Part shown: in pieces, positions 1 through 9,955 of the stretch | Layout of the letters: each line of letters opens with the position of its first letter | Position numbering within the stretch: position 1 is the stretch's first letter | DNA from: Macrotis lagotis | Lineage: Eukaryota > Chordata > Mammalia > Peramelemorphia > Peramelidae | Length of the DNA stretch: 64,000 nt | NCBI RefSeq assembly: GCF_037893015.1 | Contig: NC_133666.1 | Coordinates: forward strand, 659,380,521 to 659,444,520 | Reading direction: 5' to 3' | The notes under the pieces: model-generated | Told to the model about the DNA's origin: nothing | Seen by the model: the letters and a program-made list of their open reading frames with translations, nothing else | Database searches by the model: none | Translations under genes and position numbers: made by a program

Positions 1-510
1 TATTATCTTGGTCAAGTTAATTTCCTTATCAGGATTTCTGTTTCTTTAACATTAAATAAGGGGGTTTCTTAGGTCACTCCCATATATTTTAATTCTAAGG
101 ACTCCCAGCCCTGCCAATCTCTATCCTAAGATCCCTCTCAGCTCTGACCTTCTGTGTTTTTATGTTCTAAAGTCCACTTGCCTAACACTATTTCAATCTC
201 TCTCCCATCTCTAAACACATGTGACATGTCATTCATTGTTGTTGGTCCTGTCATCTCCCAATGACACTTGACCCATGTCCTTCTTGACATCTCTACTGAC
301 AAGTTTCTAGCTAACCGTAAATGCTCTTGATTCCTAAAGACAGAAAACTTGTTAGCAGGTTCTGTACTCACACTGGGGGTATTGGCCCTGCCTTCTTCAT
401 CTTGAGGCTTTCTGGAAGAATCATATTTTCCCTGTGGGTGATCCAGACTGGTTCCCTGAAGAGCCATAGTCACACCAACAAATAGGAAGACTTTACACTT
501 CAAAATGAGT
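1..510. other. Non-repetitive or unclassified DNA; weak exon candidate inside
   Basis: Positions 85-175 resemble the degenerate ctaagg-ctcccagctctg tail seen in old CR1/SINE ends. Positions 180-505 show no repeat that I recognise. The minus strand is open for 121 codons from 503 to 138, unusually long for AT-rich DNA but not decisive. The frame has no recognisable domain. A possible exon with splice-like borders at 372-455 is described separately. Confidence 0.4.
372..455 (-). other. Candidate 84-bp exon, phase 0-0 (speculative)
   Basis: Seen in the sequence: on the minus strand a ctcttcag acceptor-like site lies directly before position 455, and a gtgagtacag donor-like site follows position 372. 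The 84 bp between them stay open in one frame and encode 28 hydrophilic residues (begins GTSLDHPQGKYD, ends RANTPS). Both borders fall between codons, so the block could be added to or skipped from a transcript without a frame change. No homologous protein is recognised. The polypyrimidine tract is only moderate. This could be chance. Confidence 0.2.
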
Positions 511-514
511 CCTC

Positions 515-705
515 ATCATAACATCTCTGGATCTTGGAGTTAGAAGGGACATCAGAAACAATTTAATTCAACTTTCTCGTTTTACAGATGAGGAAAGTGA
601 GACTCAGGAAGGCTAAGTGACTTTTCCAAGGTCACATAGTTAAATAAGTCCTGGGGCAGGATTTGAACTCAAGTCCTTTGATTCCAAAGAAAGGACTGTT
701 CCTTA
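515..705 (-). mobile_element. MIR/THER-type CORE-SINE relic
   Basis: Antisense copy with the hallmarks tttacagatgaggaaa, gctaagtgacttt, ccaaggtcaca and gatttgaactcaagtc. Divergence from the remembered consensus suggests an old insertion. No target-site duplication is visible. Confidence 0.75.
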
Positions 706-724
706 TTGTCTAGGCCAAAACTTT

Positions 725-1110
725 TATTTTTAGACTTGGATTAGGAATGATTTGTACTTTCTAAAAGACTTGTGATGGAAAATGCCATTCACATCCATGA
801 AGTCTGAGAGCAGAGCAAAGAATAAAATGTTCACTTTTTAGAACATCTTTTATATTATTTCTTTTTCACTTTTCCCCCTTTTGTTCTAATTCCTCTTTCA
901 TAACATGACTAATATGAGCATAGGTTAAACACAACTGTACATTCACAACCTATAGCAGATTACTCACTTCCATGAGGAGAGAGAAGCAAAGAAAGGCTGG
1001 TAAGTGAATGTGGAACTCAAAATTCACAAAAAAGATGGCTGTTGAAATTATCTTTGCATGTAATTGAAAAAATAAATGAAATAACATTTTTTTAAAAAAA
1101 TGACTCATTC
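725..1110 (+). mobile_element. LINE-1 3' end
   Basis: Sense-strand L1 3' tail. It has a stretch resembling gatggaaaatgccattcac, then the ORF2-distal 3'UTR with ggttaaacacaactgtac, aaaaagatggctgttg and a terminal aaataaatgaaata run ending in A-rich DNA. No coding sequence remains. It is 5'-truncated. Confidence 0.75.
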
Positions 1111-1900
1111 AAGATCACACAAGTTAGTGAGATGTCCCCTAAAGCCTCCATATCTAGTGCTCTTTGTATGCATTGTGATGCTTTTCCAAGTTCTATTCTG
1201 ATTATAAACTATGATCCCATGAACTCAACCTAATTTGTGCAATAATAGTTCTTTAAACACTTCACAAACACTATAAATTCCTCCTGAGGTTTCTCCTTTC
1301 AAAGTTAAGCATCCCAATATCCTTGACTGATTTTTATGACAAAAAATTGGATGTTCAGGGTGCAAAATGGAGGTCAGAGAATTAGACTTGATACTCCAGA
1401 TGTGGTCATACTAGGGCAGAATGACAAATCAGGGTCTTTGTAATCACATTCATTGTCCTAGCACTATGCTTTCTCTGAGTGCAAACTAAGATTGAGTTAC
1501 ATTTTTAGATTTCCAAATCAAACAATTTTTAAAAATCTCAGAGTCCCATGTAATTTGCCTGGGTAGTTCCTTCATCAACCCATCACTGTAGACTAAAATT
1601 TTGTCTTTTTTTCCTTTGTTTTGTTTTCTCTTTTCTGAAATCTTTAAGTTATAAATAGATCTGCTGGCTAAAGTGAAGAAGACTAGTCTCTAGTTGGGTG
1701 AGTCTATAAGGTCCATCTTGTTGCAAACTAACTGGACCTCCACCCATCATCCCTCTTTGACAGAGACCAGACATGGGTAGGATTTGGAGTGTTGGCACTG
1801 ATCATTCATGGTCTCTGAAGCGCCTTCGGTCTCCCAAGAAACTTCAGAGCCTTTCCTTCTAAGTATTCTGGTTTATTCATAGGTCATCTAAAGGCTGGGA
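1111..1900. other. Gap with only faint SINE traces
   Basis: Positions 1111-1200 look like a MIR fragment on the minus strand (caagatcacacaagttagtgag). The remainder shows no recognisable gene or repeat. Confidence 0.35.
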
Positions 1901-2225
1901 ATCTTTAGTCAAGTAGAGAAGATTTGACCATAGTAGCTATTTTCAGGTATTTAAAAGACTATTATATGGAAGGGTTATTGAACTTGTCCTCTTTAGTCCC
2001 AGATGGCAGAACCAGAAGCAACTGGAAGAGATTGCCAAGTCTAATTTCAGTTTGCTAATAGGTCTTCCTAACTGCAAGGCTAGACCAATAGTGGAGGAAG
2101 CAAATTCCCTCTCATTAGATATCTCTGGGTAAAATCTGGTTGTTTCTAGGTATGTTGTAGAAAGCAACCTTATCTAGGCAGCAATCACTGAGCTTCCTTC
2201 TAACTCTGAAATTCTGTGGTTCATC
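1900..2225 (+). mobile_element. CR1/L3 LINE 3' end
   Basis: Contains the order typical of CR1/L3 3' ends: ttcaggtatttaaaagac, agatggcagaaccagaagca, a lineage-decayed frame, and the terminal ttctaactctgaaattctgtgg close to the octamer-like CR1 3' terminus. Strongly decayed. It abuts an opposite-strand CR1/L3 end at 2235. Confidence 0.6.
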
Positions 2226-2234
2226 CATTCCATT

Positions 2235-2460
2235 TCATATAATCCCAGAATCTCATAATTGGAAGGACTCTCAATGGCTCTTGGCTTGATCTGGGCCTTT
2301 TCAAAAATATTTTTCTTCAATTTTGCTGATCAATACATAGTGTTCAACCTTTGCTTGAAGATGTCCAGTGAGGGAAAATATACTACCTTTCCCTATTAAG
2401 GCTACCCAGGCCATGTCTAGATAATTCTCATTATTTGGAGATCCTCTTCCTGCCCTTTTC
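2235..2460 (-). mobile_element. CR1/L3 LINE 3' end, opposite orientation
   Basis: Begins with cccagaatctcataattgga (the antisense 3' terminus) and continues through cctttgcttgaagatgtcca, gtgagggaaaatatactacc and gctacccaggcc, all expected from an antisense CR1/L3 3' end. With the preceding sense copy it forms two CR1/L3 ends facing each other. Confidence 0.55.
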
Positions 2461-2469
2461 CATAGAAAG

Positions 2470-2710
2470 TAGTAGATCTGTGTCAGTACTCATCAATATC
2501 TATGTATATATGAATATATGTATTACATATGTATTTTATACATATATCTACATATACATACATTTAGATATGTCACCAACCCCAAATTATTGATAGAGAT
2601 AGGGATAGAAGTAAAAAATAGAGATAGAGATTGGGATAGAGATGATAGAGACAGGTACAAGTATAGGTAGAGACAGAAAGAGAGAGTAAAGGTAGAGAGA
2701 AATGAAGAAG
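2470..2710. repeat. AT-rich and GATA/GATAGA low-complexity DNA
   Basis: Positions 2500-2570 are TATA/TACATA-rich; 2590-2710 are degenerate gatagag/gatagg units. The same kind of repeat resumes after the SINE at 2711-2935, so the SINE probably landed inside it. Confidence 0.8.
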
Positions 2711-2935
2711 CTAGGTGGCACAATGAATAGTGTTAGAACTGCAGTCAGGAAGACTCATCTTCCTGAGTTCAAATCTGACCCCAGAAACTGACTAGCAAGT
2801 CACTTGACTCTATTTGACTCAGCTTTCCCAACTGTAAAATGAGACAGAAATAGCAAACCACTCCACTATCTTTATCAAGAAAACCCCAAATGGAGTCACC
2901 AAGAGTTGGGCACAACTAAAAAAATGATTGAATAC
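2711..2935 (+). mobile_element. MAR1-type CORE-SINE
   Basis: Head gctaggtggcacaatgaata, middle gagttcaaatctgacc, CORE-like caagtcacttgactc and ctgtaaaatgagac, and tail caaatggagtcaccaagagt followed by an A-rich run. Near full-length. It splits a GATA-rich low-complexity tract. Confidence 0.85.
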
Positions 2936-3050
2936 TGCATATAGAGTTAGAGACAGAGATAGGTTTAAGTGTATTCAGAGACAGTAATAGTTATAGGTTG
3001 AGGTAGAGACAGAAATAGAGATGATGGATATGATACAGATATAGTGACTT
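2936..3050. repeat. Degenerate (AGAGAT/TAGAGA)n
   Basis: Repeated agagat, gagttagag and gagacagaaata units. Likely the right half of the tract that begins at 2590. Confidence 0.7.
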
Positions 3051-3138
3051 GCCCACACTATATGCATATATGTCTCTTAATATCAATCAAACACCTATTA
3101 AAGGCCTTTGTTTTAATAGTATAAAACTAGAAAAAAGA

Positions 3139-3170
3139 TGTATGTGTGTGTGTGTGCGCGCGCGCACATG
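3139..3170. repeat. (TG)n(CG)n(CA)n alternating tract
   Basis: 32 consecutive bases alternate strictly pyrimidine-purine: TG/TA steps, then CGCGCGCG, then CACATG. Such tracts are the established sequence class favouring Z-DNA. A run of four CpG steps is notable in this CpG-poor window. Confidence 0.85.
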
Positions 3171-3900
3171 CCGAGCATGTGTTTGGCATATGGATCCATG
3201 AATAAAGAGCCATCCTCAGCCCACTCCCCATCCCACTCAGCTGATACACTTAGCCTTCTTTCATATTTCCCCAGGGGACTACATTCTCCAAATGTGCCTT
3301 CCTGTTTTGGCTCCCGCTTCCCAGTCTCAGGAGCCCTATAGCTGGAGTTGCAATCAAGCAACCACTCTTGGCCTATGGCCTCCAGGCATTTCCCTAATGG
3401 AATAATGGCTTTTCAAGAAAATTAGAACATCTGGTTGAGACCACCTCCCCACCCCTGAGCTTTCAAACTTGATTTTCATTCAGCTGGAAAGAAGGGACCT
3501 CAGAGATCATCTTTTTGAAAAAAAAAATTGATCATAACAAAAAATGGAGAGGAAGGCTGTAGTACTGGAAAATGAATTCGCCTTGTCCTCCCTTTTTGAA
3601 ACAGGGAGGGAAATTGAGGGAATTGGGAGTAGAAGGTGTGTGGGACTTGGAGGGAGAGAGAAGAGGGAATAGAAAAGTTTGGTTTGGGGGGAGATTAGGG
3701 AAGAATTATGGGAAGCAATACCAATTCTTAAAAGGTAAATTCACTCTTTCCTGTTTAAAACATTCCATTAAGTCCAGTTTAGCTCATTAGAATTTCTCCA
3801 CTTTTTGGCTTTTTCTGGATGCAAAGATAGCTCTTCTACTCTACCTCTTTCTGTCTAATGAAAATGCTACTGATTATTCCTCTACTACTCTGGTTCTTTC
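3171..3900. other. No recognised feature
   Basis: Short frames on both strands at 3113-3361 and 3572-3790 have no recognisable protein features. Positions 3560-3720 are G-rich with repeated ggga/gggag. No repeat family is assigned. Confidence 0.35.

Positions 3901-3904
<4 letters not shown>

Positions 3905-3967
<63 letters not shown>
3905..3967. repeat. (TC)n microsatellite
   Basis: About 31 uninterrupted TC units. On the opposite strand this is a pure GA polypurine run. Confidence 0.97.
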
Positions 3968-3972
<5 letters not shown>

Positions 3973-3974
3973 TA

Positions 3975-4380
3975 TGCAAAACATTTCCATGAAAAAATTA
4001 AAAAGTGAAAGGTAGCATGCTCCAGTCTCCATTCAATCAATATTAGTTCTTTCTCTGGAGATGGAGAGTACACTTTATCATTTGTTCTTTATGTTGCCTT
4101 GGATCAGTGTATTGCTGAGAATAGCTAAGTCATTCATAGCTCTTTATCAAACAATATTGTTCTTACTATGTATGATATTCTGGTTCTGTTCACTTTGCAT
4201 CAGTTCATGTAAGTCCAAGTTTTTCTGAAATCATCCTTCTTGTCATTTCTTATAGCACTTTAATATTCCATTACAGTCATAAACCACAGCCTTTACCCAA
4301 TTGATGAGTATTCCTTTGATTTCCAATTCTTAGTCACCACAAAAAAGTTGCTATAAATATTTTTGTACAAATAGACTTAG
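3975..4380 (-). mobile_element. Old LINE-1, ORF2 C-terminal part (left piece)
   Basis: Antisense L1. It shows the reverse complement of the ORF2 C-terminal region: tattctggttctgttcac, cagttcatgtaagtcc, atagcactttaatattcc, gctataaatatttttgtac. The next ORF2 portion upstream resumes at 6790, so the copy appears to be split by the RTE-like LINE at 4385-6785. The motif atttttgtacaaa occurs at both borders. Confidence 0.75.
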
Positions 4381-4384
4381 CAGT

Positions 4385-4945
4385 GGTATCACCCAGAAGT
4401 TCAAAGCTACTTCTATTGTCCATCTCTATAAGGGTAAAGGGAATAGATTTTCCTGTGACAATCACAGGATATTTCTCCTATTCATTGTTGGCAAGATTCT
4501 TGCTAGAGTTCTCCGTAATAGACTGATCCTCCTCCTGGAAGATGGTCACCTCCCTGAGAGCCAATGAGATTTTCAGAAAGGCTTGAGGAACAATTGATAT
4601 AGTATTTGCTACCCAATAACTCCAGGAAAAATGCCAGGAACAGAACAGAGATCTGTATGCAACATTTGTAGATTTGACCAAGGTCTTTCATACCATCACT
4701 CATGAGGGTCTTTGAAAATTTATGTCAAAATTTGGTTGCCTGGAGAAGCTCATCAGTATTCTACATCATTTTCATGATGGTGGATTCTGGATAAGATGCT
4801 TTTGTGATTTCACAGTGGAGTGAAAAAAAAGTTGCATCCTCTCTCTCCTGTTTTTTTAGCATGATATTTTTCCATCATGTTATCAAATTCCTTCACTGAA
4901 GATGAGCATGACGTCAACATCACAGTTACCACAGTGATGGAAAAT
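4385..4945 (+). mobile_element. RTE-like non-LTR retrotransposon, RT part (left piece)
   Basis: Conceptual translation gives fragments such as DLTKVFHTITHEGL, KFGCLEKLISILHHFHDGG and LFFSMIFFHHV. These resemble the reverse-transcriptase segment (AFDTV..EGLW..KFGCP..F..HDGM and LFSMMF) of RTE-like LINEs common in animals. Several stops and frameshifts show it is dead. It is interrupted at about 4946 by an antisense L1 and continues at 5699. The clade is inferred from memory of the family. Confidence 0.55.
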
Positions 4946-5306
4946 TCTTTTTTTTATTTTTATAATTTTTAAAAATTTATTTGTTTATTTAGTTCTTCAA
5001 CATTCATCCATTTGCAAATTTATAAGTTACACATTTTTCTATCACCCTCCCTTCCCTGCCCTTCCCCTTGGTGGCAAATAGTCTGGTAAAAGTTGTACAT
5101 GTACATTTGTGTTTCACATATTTACATATTAGTCATTTTGTTTAAGAGGAATTAGGACTAAGGGAAAAGAAGGAAGACAATGAGATCGGAAGGCTATCTC
5201 ATAAGAGAAGCTGCTTGTTTGTTTTTTCCTTTGTATATGAATGGCATTATCCATACCAGGTTGTCCTAACTTTCTGAATTGCTGAAAGGAGCTGCATCCA
5301 GCATTG
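4946..5306 (-). mobile_element. LINE-1 3'UTR inserted in the RTE-like LINE (left piece)
   Basis: Starts with a T-rich run (the complement of the L1 poly-A end), then the antisense 3' tail: caacattcatccatttgcaa, tataagttacac, and the pyrimidine-rich ccctcccttccctgccc. It continues after a SINE at 5481. The flanking words ggaaaattctt (4943 region) and ggcaaattctt (5703 region) are a probable target-site duplication with one mismatch. Confidence 0.8.
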
Positions 5307-5480
5307 TTTTTTTTTGTTGTTGTTGTTAGTTTGTTTTTTGTTTTTGCAAGGCAATGGGGTTAAGTGACTTGCTCAAGGTCACACAGCTAGACAATTATTA
5401 GGTGTCTGAGGCTGTATTTGAACTCAGGTCCTCCTGACTCCAGGGCCAGTGATCTCTTCACTAAACCACTTAGCTGACCC
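5307..5480 (-). mobile_element. tRNA-like marsupial SINE (family 1)
   Basis: Antisense copy: poly-T start, gcaaggcaatggggttaag, gtcacacagctag, tgaactcaggtcctcctgac, and an end near ccacttagctgaccc. It sits inside the L1 at 4946-5698, so it is the youngest layer of this nest. Confidence 0.9.
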
Positions 5481-5698
5481 AGAGAATTGCTGATCAACTT
5501 ACAATATTGTTGTTAATGTGTACCATGTTCTCTAGGTTCAGTTCCCTTCACTCAGTGTTAGTTCATGCATTTCTTTCCATGCCTCTTCAAAGTTTGCTTC
5601 TTAATGGTTTCTGATAGCATAATAGTGCTCTATAACATTCATATAGCATGTTCAGCCATACGACAATTAAGGGGCAATATATCAACTTCCAATTCTTT
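5481..5698 (-). mobile_element. LINE-1 ORF2 C-terminal end (right piece)
   Basis: Antisense ORF2 end: gtgtaccatgttctctagg, ttcactcagtgttagttcat, gatagcataatagtgc, caacttccaattctttg. The sequence switches abruptly at 5699 to the RTE-like frame. Confidence 0.8.
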
Positions 5699-6770
5699 GT
5701 ATGGCAAATTCTTCAACTTGAAAAGGCAACAAGCCAAGACCAAAGTGGAGGGAGTGTTGGTGCATGATTTTCTGTTTGCAAATGACTCTGCACTCAATGT
5801 ATACTCTCAAACTGAGATGCAAGAAAGTATAGATTGATTCTTTGCTCTTTGTACTAATTTTGGCTTAACAATTAATACTAAGAAAACACACTTGTTCTAC
5901 TATCCATGTATGGAAGCATTGATTACTGCAAATGAAGAAGTTTGAATACTGTGGATAAGCTCTATTTCCTTGGCAGTATACTTTCCAGGGAGGTAAACAC
6001 TGATAATAAGGTTGACACACATACACACATATTGCTGAGCTTGTTCAACATTTGGAAGACATCAAAAGAAAATGTGGGAGTGAAGGGATGTTAGACCGAT
6101 GACCAAAGCCTTTGGTCCTCAAAGCCTATGTGCTGGCTGACCTCATTGCTGTGTGACTGTGAAACATAGATAGTCTACCAATGCCATGACAGAAAACTGA
6201 ATCACTTCCATGTAAACTGTCTTAAGAAAATTCTGAAGATCATCTGACAGGAGAAGATACCAGACACTGGGGTCCTTTCTTGAACTAAACAGCCAATCAT
6301 TCAAACATTACTACACAGAACACAATGGGTTGGCCACATTCAAATGCTAAACATAAGCTTGCCCGAAAGAAAATTTTATGGAAAACTCATACAGGGCAAG
6401 TACCCATTGTGGGGAGGGGGAAAGAAGGGTCAGAAAAATTGATAAAAGAACACTCTCAGCGTCTCTCTTAAGATATTTGGAATTGATTGTGCAACATGGG
6501 ACAAGATTACCCAGCATGGTGTGCCCTCAACAGAGAGGGTACGATGTTCTATGAGTAAGGCAGAATTAAAGTAGCTCAAAGGAAATGTGAGATGTGCAAG
6601 TTTAGAAATTGCACCCTGGCTGTTTACATAGACTATTTGTGCACAATTTATGATAGAGTATTCTGAGCTTTTATTGATCTCATCAGCTCCAGATGAACAC
6701 ATTGTAAGTTGTCTCTGATTCTGCTTTGTTCTTCTTAGATAACGAAAGACAAGAACCAATTCTTAGCCAA
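5699..6770 (+). mobile_element. RTE-like non-LTR retrotransposon, RT and C-terminal part (right piece)
   Basis: Plus-strand translation begins GKFFNLKRQQAKTKVEG, continues with FLFANDSALN (the RT active-site region, ADD changed to AND, so one catalytic Asp is lost) and FGLTINTKKTHL. Farther on come KLNHFHVNCLKKIL (6190s), TQWVGHIQMLNISLPERKFYGKL (shown only as a landmark, 6320-6390), and NTLSVSLKIFGID. This order matches the C-terminal region of RTE-like LINEs. Many stops are present; it is a dead copy. Confidence 0.6.
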
Positions 6771-6784
6771 CACACAAAAGAGTT

Positions 6785-7174
6785 GTTTTGAATATATTTG
6801 TACAAACAATTTATTTTTTTGAGATATAGACCTCTCAGCAGTATTGCTAGATCAAAGGATATGCTCAGTTTTATAGCCCTTTAAGTATCATTCCAAATTG
6901 CTCTCCAAGATGGTTGGATCAGTTCATAAGTCCACCATTCATACAGTAGTGTCTCAGTTTTCCCACATCATCTCCAATATTCAATATTTCTCTTTTTTGT
7001 TATATTAGACAATCTTTTGGTATGAGGTAGTACCTAAAATTGTTTTAATTTGCATTTCTTTGATCAATAATGCTTTAGAGCATGTTCATATATAAGTATA
7101 GATAACTTTGATTTCTTCATCTGAAAATTGCTTGTTCATATCCTCTGACAATTTATTAATTAGGAAATTACATA
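6785..7174 (-). mobile_element. Old LINE-1 ORF2 (right piece of 3975-4380)
   Basis: Antisense ORF2: tagatcaaaggatatgctca, ccaaattgctctccaagatg, ttgtcatcc-like region, tttgcatttctttgatca, ctgttcatatcctctgac. Read on the minus strand it continues upstream from the 3975-4380 piece. Confidence 0.75.
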
Positions 7175-7306
7175 TTTTTTTGTTTTCTTGCAAGGCAATG
7201 GGGTTAAGTGACTTGCCCAAGGTCACACAGCTTGGTAATTATTAAGTGTCTAAGGTCTAATTTAAACTCAGGTCCTCTTGATTCTATTGCACCACCTAAC
7301 CATCCC
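7175..7306 (-). mobile_element. tRNA-like marsupial SINE (family 1)
   Basis: Antisense: poly-T, cttgcaaggcaatggggtta, cccaaggtcacacagc, ggtaattattaagtgtct, aactcaggtcctcttg, and accacctaaccatccca near the head. It is slightly shortened in the head region. Confidence 0.88.
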
Positions 7307-7311
7307 AATGA

Positions 7312-7895
7312 CTTCCATTTTTTTTTGTTTTTATTTTTATAATTATATAAATATTTTAGTTGTTTTCTCAAATACATACAATGTTAGCTTCTATCAATAA
7401 TTTTTTCAAAGTTTTGGATTTTAAAATTTTTCTCCCTTCCTCCCTCCCTTTCATCCCTCCTCCCCTCAGCAGAAAGTACTCTGATATGTCTTTACATTTG
7501 CTTCCATGATATGCATAGATCCAAACTGAATGTGTTGAGAGAAGAAACAGATTCAAAAGAAAGAAAGCATTAGAGATAGTGAAATTATATAACACATATG
7601 ACAACTTCTAAAAATTGAAGATCATAATCTTTGGTCTTTGTTTAAATTCCACAGTTCCTTCTCTGGATACAGATGACATTCTCCAATACAGTTCCCCCAA
7701 ATTGTCCTTAATTATTGCACTGATGGAGTGAGCATGTCCAGCAGGGTTGATCATCACCCCATGTTATTGTTAAGGTGTATAATGTTCTGGTCCTGCTCAT
7801 CTCACTCAGCATCAATTGATGTAAGTCTTTCCAGACTTTGCTGAAATCTCCTCTCTCATGATTTCTTATAAAAGATATATGTATGTGTTTCATCA
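7312..7895 (-). mobile_element. LINE-1 3'UTR and ORF2 C-terminus
   Basis: Antisense 3' end. A T-rich start is followed by the pyrimidine-rich 3'UTR (ttcctccctccctttc), caaactgaatgtgttgagag, tctctggatacagatgac, and the ORF2 end, whose minus-strand translation includes HQLMLSEMSRTRTLYTLT, closely matching the L1 ORF2 C-terminal segment. Confidence 0.85.
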
Positions 7896-8660
7896 CAAAA
7901 ATATATTATCCTAGAGATAACTTGCTGTAATCAGTTTCCTAATATTTTATTTAAAATTTTTGCATTTGGCCTTTAATTTTTGTTCTCTGATTTGACTTCC
8001 TGATTTAGGTATCAGTACCATATTGGTGTCATAGAAGGAATTAGACGGAGTTCTATCTTCGTCTACTTTTTCAAATATTTTATATAGAATTGGATCCAAT
8101 CAGAACTAATGTTCCTTGAATGTTTGATAGAATTCATTTGTGAATACATCTGGCACTGGAGAGTTTTTCTTAGGGAGTTCATTGATGGCTTGTTGAAATT
8201 CTTTTTCTGAGATAGGATTATTTAGGTATTTAATTTCCTCTTCTTTTAACTTGAGTAATTTATATTTTTGTAACTATGCATCCATTTATCTTAGATTATC
8301 AAATTTATTGGCATATAGTTGGGCAAAATGGTTCCAAATTATTACTTTCATTGCTTTCTCATTTATAGGGAATTCATCTTTTTCAGTTTTGGTACTAGTA
8401 ATTTGGTTTTCTTCTTTCTTTTATTAATCAGATTAACAAAAGGTTTATCTATTTTATTGTTTTTTTCCATAAAACCATCTCTTGGTTTTATTTATTAGTT
8501 CAATATTTTCTTGCTTTTGATTTTGTTAATTTCTCCTTTAATTTTCAGAATTTCTAATTTAGTATTTAATTGCGGATATTTGATTCATTCTTTCTCTAAT
8601 GTTTTTAGTTGCATACTCAGTTCATTGATTTCCTCTTTTTCTATTTTATTCATATAAGCT
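7896..8660 (-). mobile_element. LINE-1 ORF2, linker and N-terminal RT region
   Basis: Minus-strand translation in shifting frames gives GEINKIKSKK, FMEKNNKIDKPLL, then [19 protein letters not shown] and [15 protein letters not shown]. These correspond to the established L1 ORF2 landmarks INKIDKPLA, KSPGPDGFTAEFYQ and LIPKPG. Several stops. The missing segment between here and 7895 (about 1.4 kb of ORF2 by comparison with human L1) is deleted, or two copies are juxtaposed. Confidence 0.8.
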
Positions 8661-9395
8661 TTTAGAAATTAATATATCCCCTAATAACCACTTTGACATA
8701 AATTTTGGTATGCTGTCTTGTTATTGTCAATGCCTTGGATGAAATCATTAACTCTTTCTCTGGCTTTGTATTTGAATTGTTTATTTCTGACTGCTTGTAG
8801 GATTTTCTCCTTGATCTGATAGTTCTGGAGTTTGGCCACAACACTCCTTGGTGTTTTCATTTTTGGATCCTTTCAGGAGGGGATCAATATAATCTTTCAA
8901 TGGCTATTTTGCCCTCTGGTTCCAGGATATCAGGGCAGTTCTCCTTAACTATATCCTGAAATATGGAATACAGCTTTTGTTTTTCTTCAAAGTTTTCAAG
9001 AAGTCCTATGATTCTTAAATTATCTCTTCTGGATCTCTTTTCCAGGTCAATTGTTTTGCCAGTGAGATATTTTTCATTTTCTTCCTTTTTTGTTAATTTT
9101 GTTTAACAGATTCTTGGTGTCATTAGTTTCCAGATTCCAATCTTTATTTTTTTTTCATCTCCAATTAGTCAAATTTCATTGCCAATTAGTCAAATCTATT
9201 TTTTAAAGGAGTCTTTTTCCATTTGCCCAATTGTGTTTTTTGAGAAAATTATTTTCTTTTTGCACTTGTCCAATTATATTTTCAAAAAGATTTATTTTCT
9301 TGTTGTAAGATGTTAATTTTCTCTTGTGTTTCTTTTCCCAATTTTTCTGTTTTATTTTTAAACCCTTTTCTGTTCTCTTCTAAGAAGTTTTTCTG
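8661..9395 (-). mobile_element. LINE-1 ORF1 (RRM/CTD and coiled coil)
   Basis: Minus-strand translation holds KTPRSVVAKLQNYQIKEKIL, similar to the human L1 ORF1p CTD segment TPRHIIIKLSKIKDKERIL, then the upstream IERIHRSPPERDP-like region (8870-8920), the RRDNLRIIGL-like region near 9010-9030, and heptad-rich coiled-coil repeats at 9130-9330. ORF1p is the L1 RNA-binding trimer. This copy is broken by stops. Confidence 0.78.
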
Positions 9396-9955
9396 GGCTG
9401 GAGACCAATTCATATTCTCCTTTGAAGTTCCAGTCCTCTTTGAGTTAGGATCTTTGTCTTCAAGATAACATTCAATGGAGCCCTCTTTTCACTGGTCTTT
9501 CTTCATTTTGGACCTTTCCCCTAGGATCTTGTGTTGGGGAAGGGTCTTTGATGTTGAGATCCCTAGTGGCCTTGCCCACTCCAGGGGGTTACTCAGTGGG
9601 CCAGCTTGTAAAGAATCCTAGAAACTCTCTGGATTGTCTGTGATGTTGTTTAGTGGCCTACTCCCTATGACTGGGGGCTGGGGTAGGGGGGAGGGTTGGC
9701 TGGATTTGGGTTGATCTCACACAATGTAGGCTGGGCCCTTGGGCTAGAAAATCAGTTTAATCCACAATCAGCACTGGGGGAGATCTGCTACCCACACCTG
9801 AGTCTTGGGGCAAGGTGCAAACACCTGGGAGCAGTTATTGTGTTTGTTCTGGAGAAAGTCAGACCTTCCCACAGAAAGTGTGTGGCGGAGAACTCAGTTG
9901 TCCAAGACTTGGCTGAAAACATGGGAGTTTTCAGTACTCTTTTGAAACTTCCTTT
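9396..9955 (-). mobile_element. LINE-1 5'UTR (probable)
   Basis: Lies exactly where the 5'UTR should be for the adjacent minus-strand ORF1. It is G/C-richer than its surroundings and lacks other repeats. Assignment rests on position and on resemblance to marsupial L1 leaders, so it is less certain than the coding parts. A 90-codon plus-strand frame at 9696-9968 is taken to be incidental. Confidence 0.55.
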
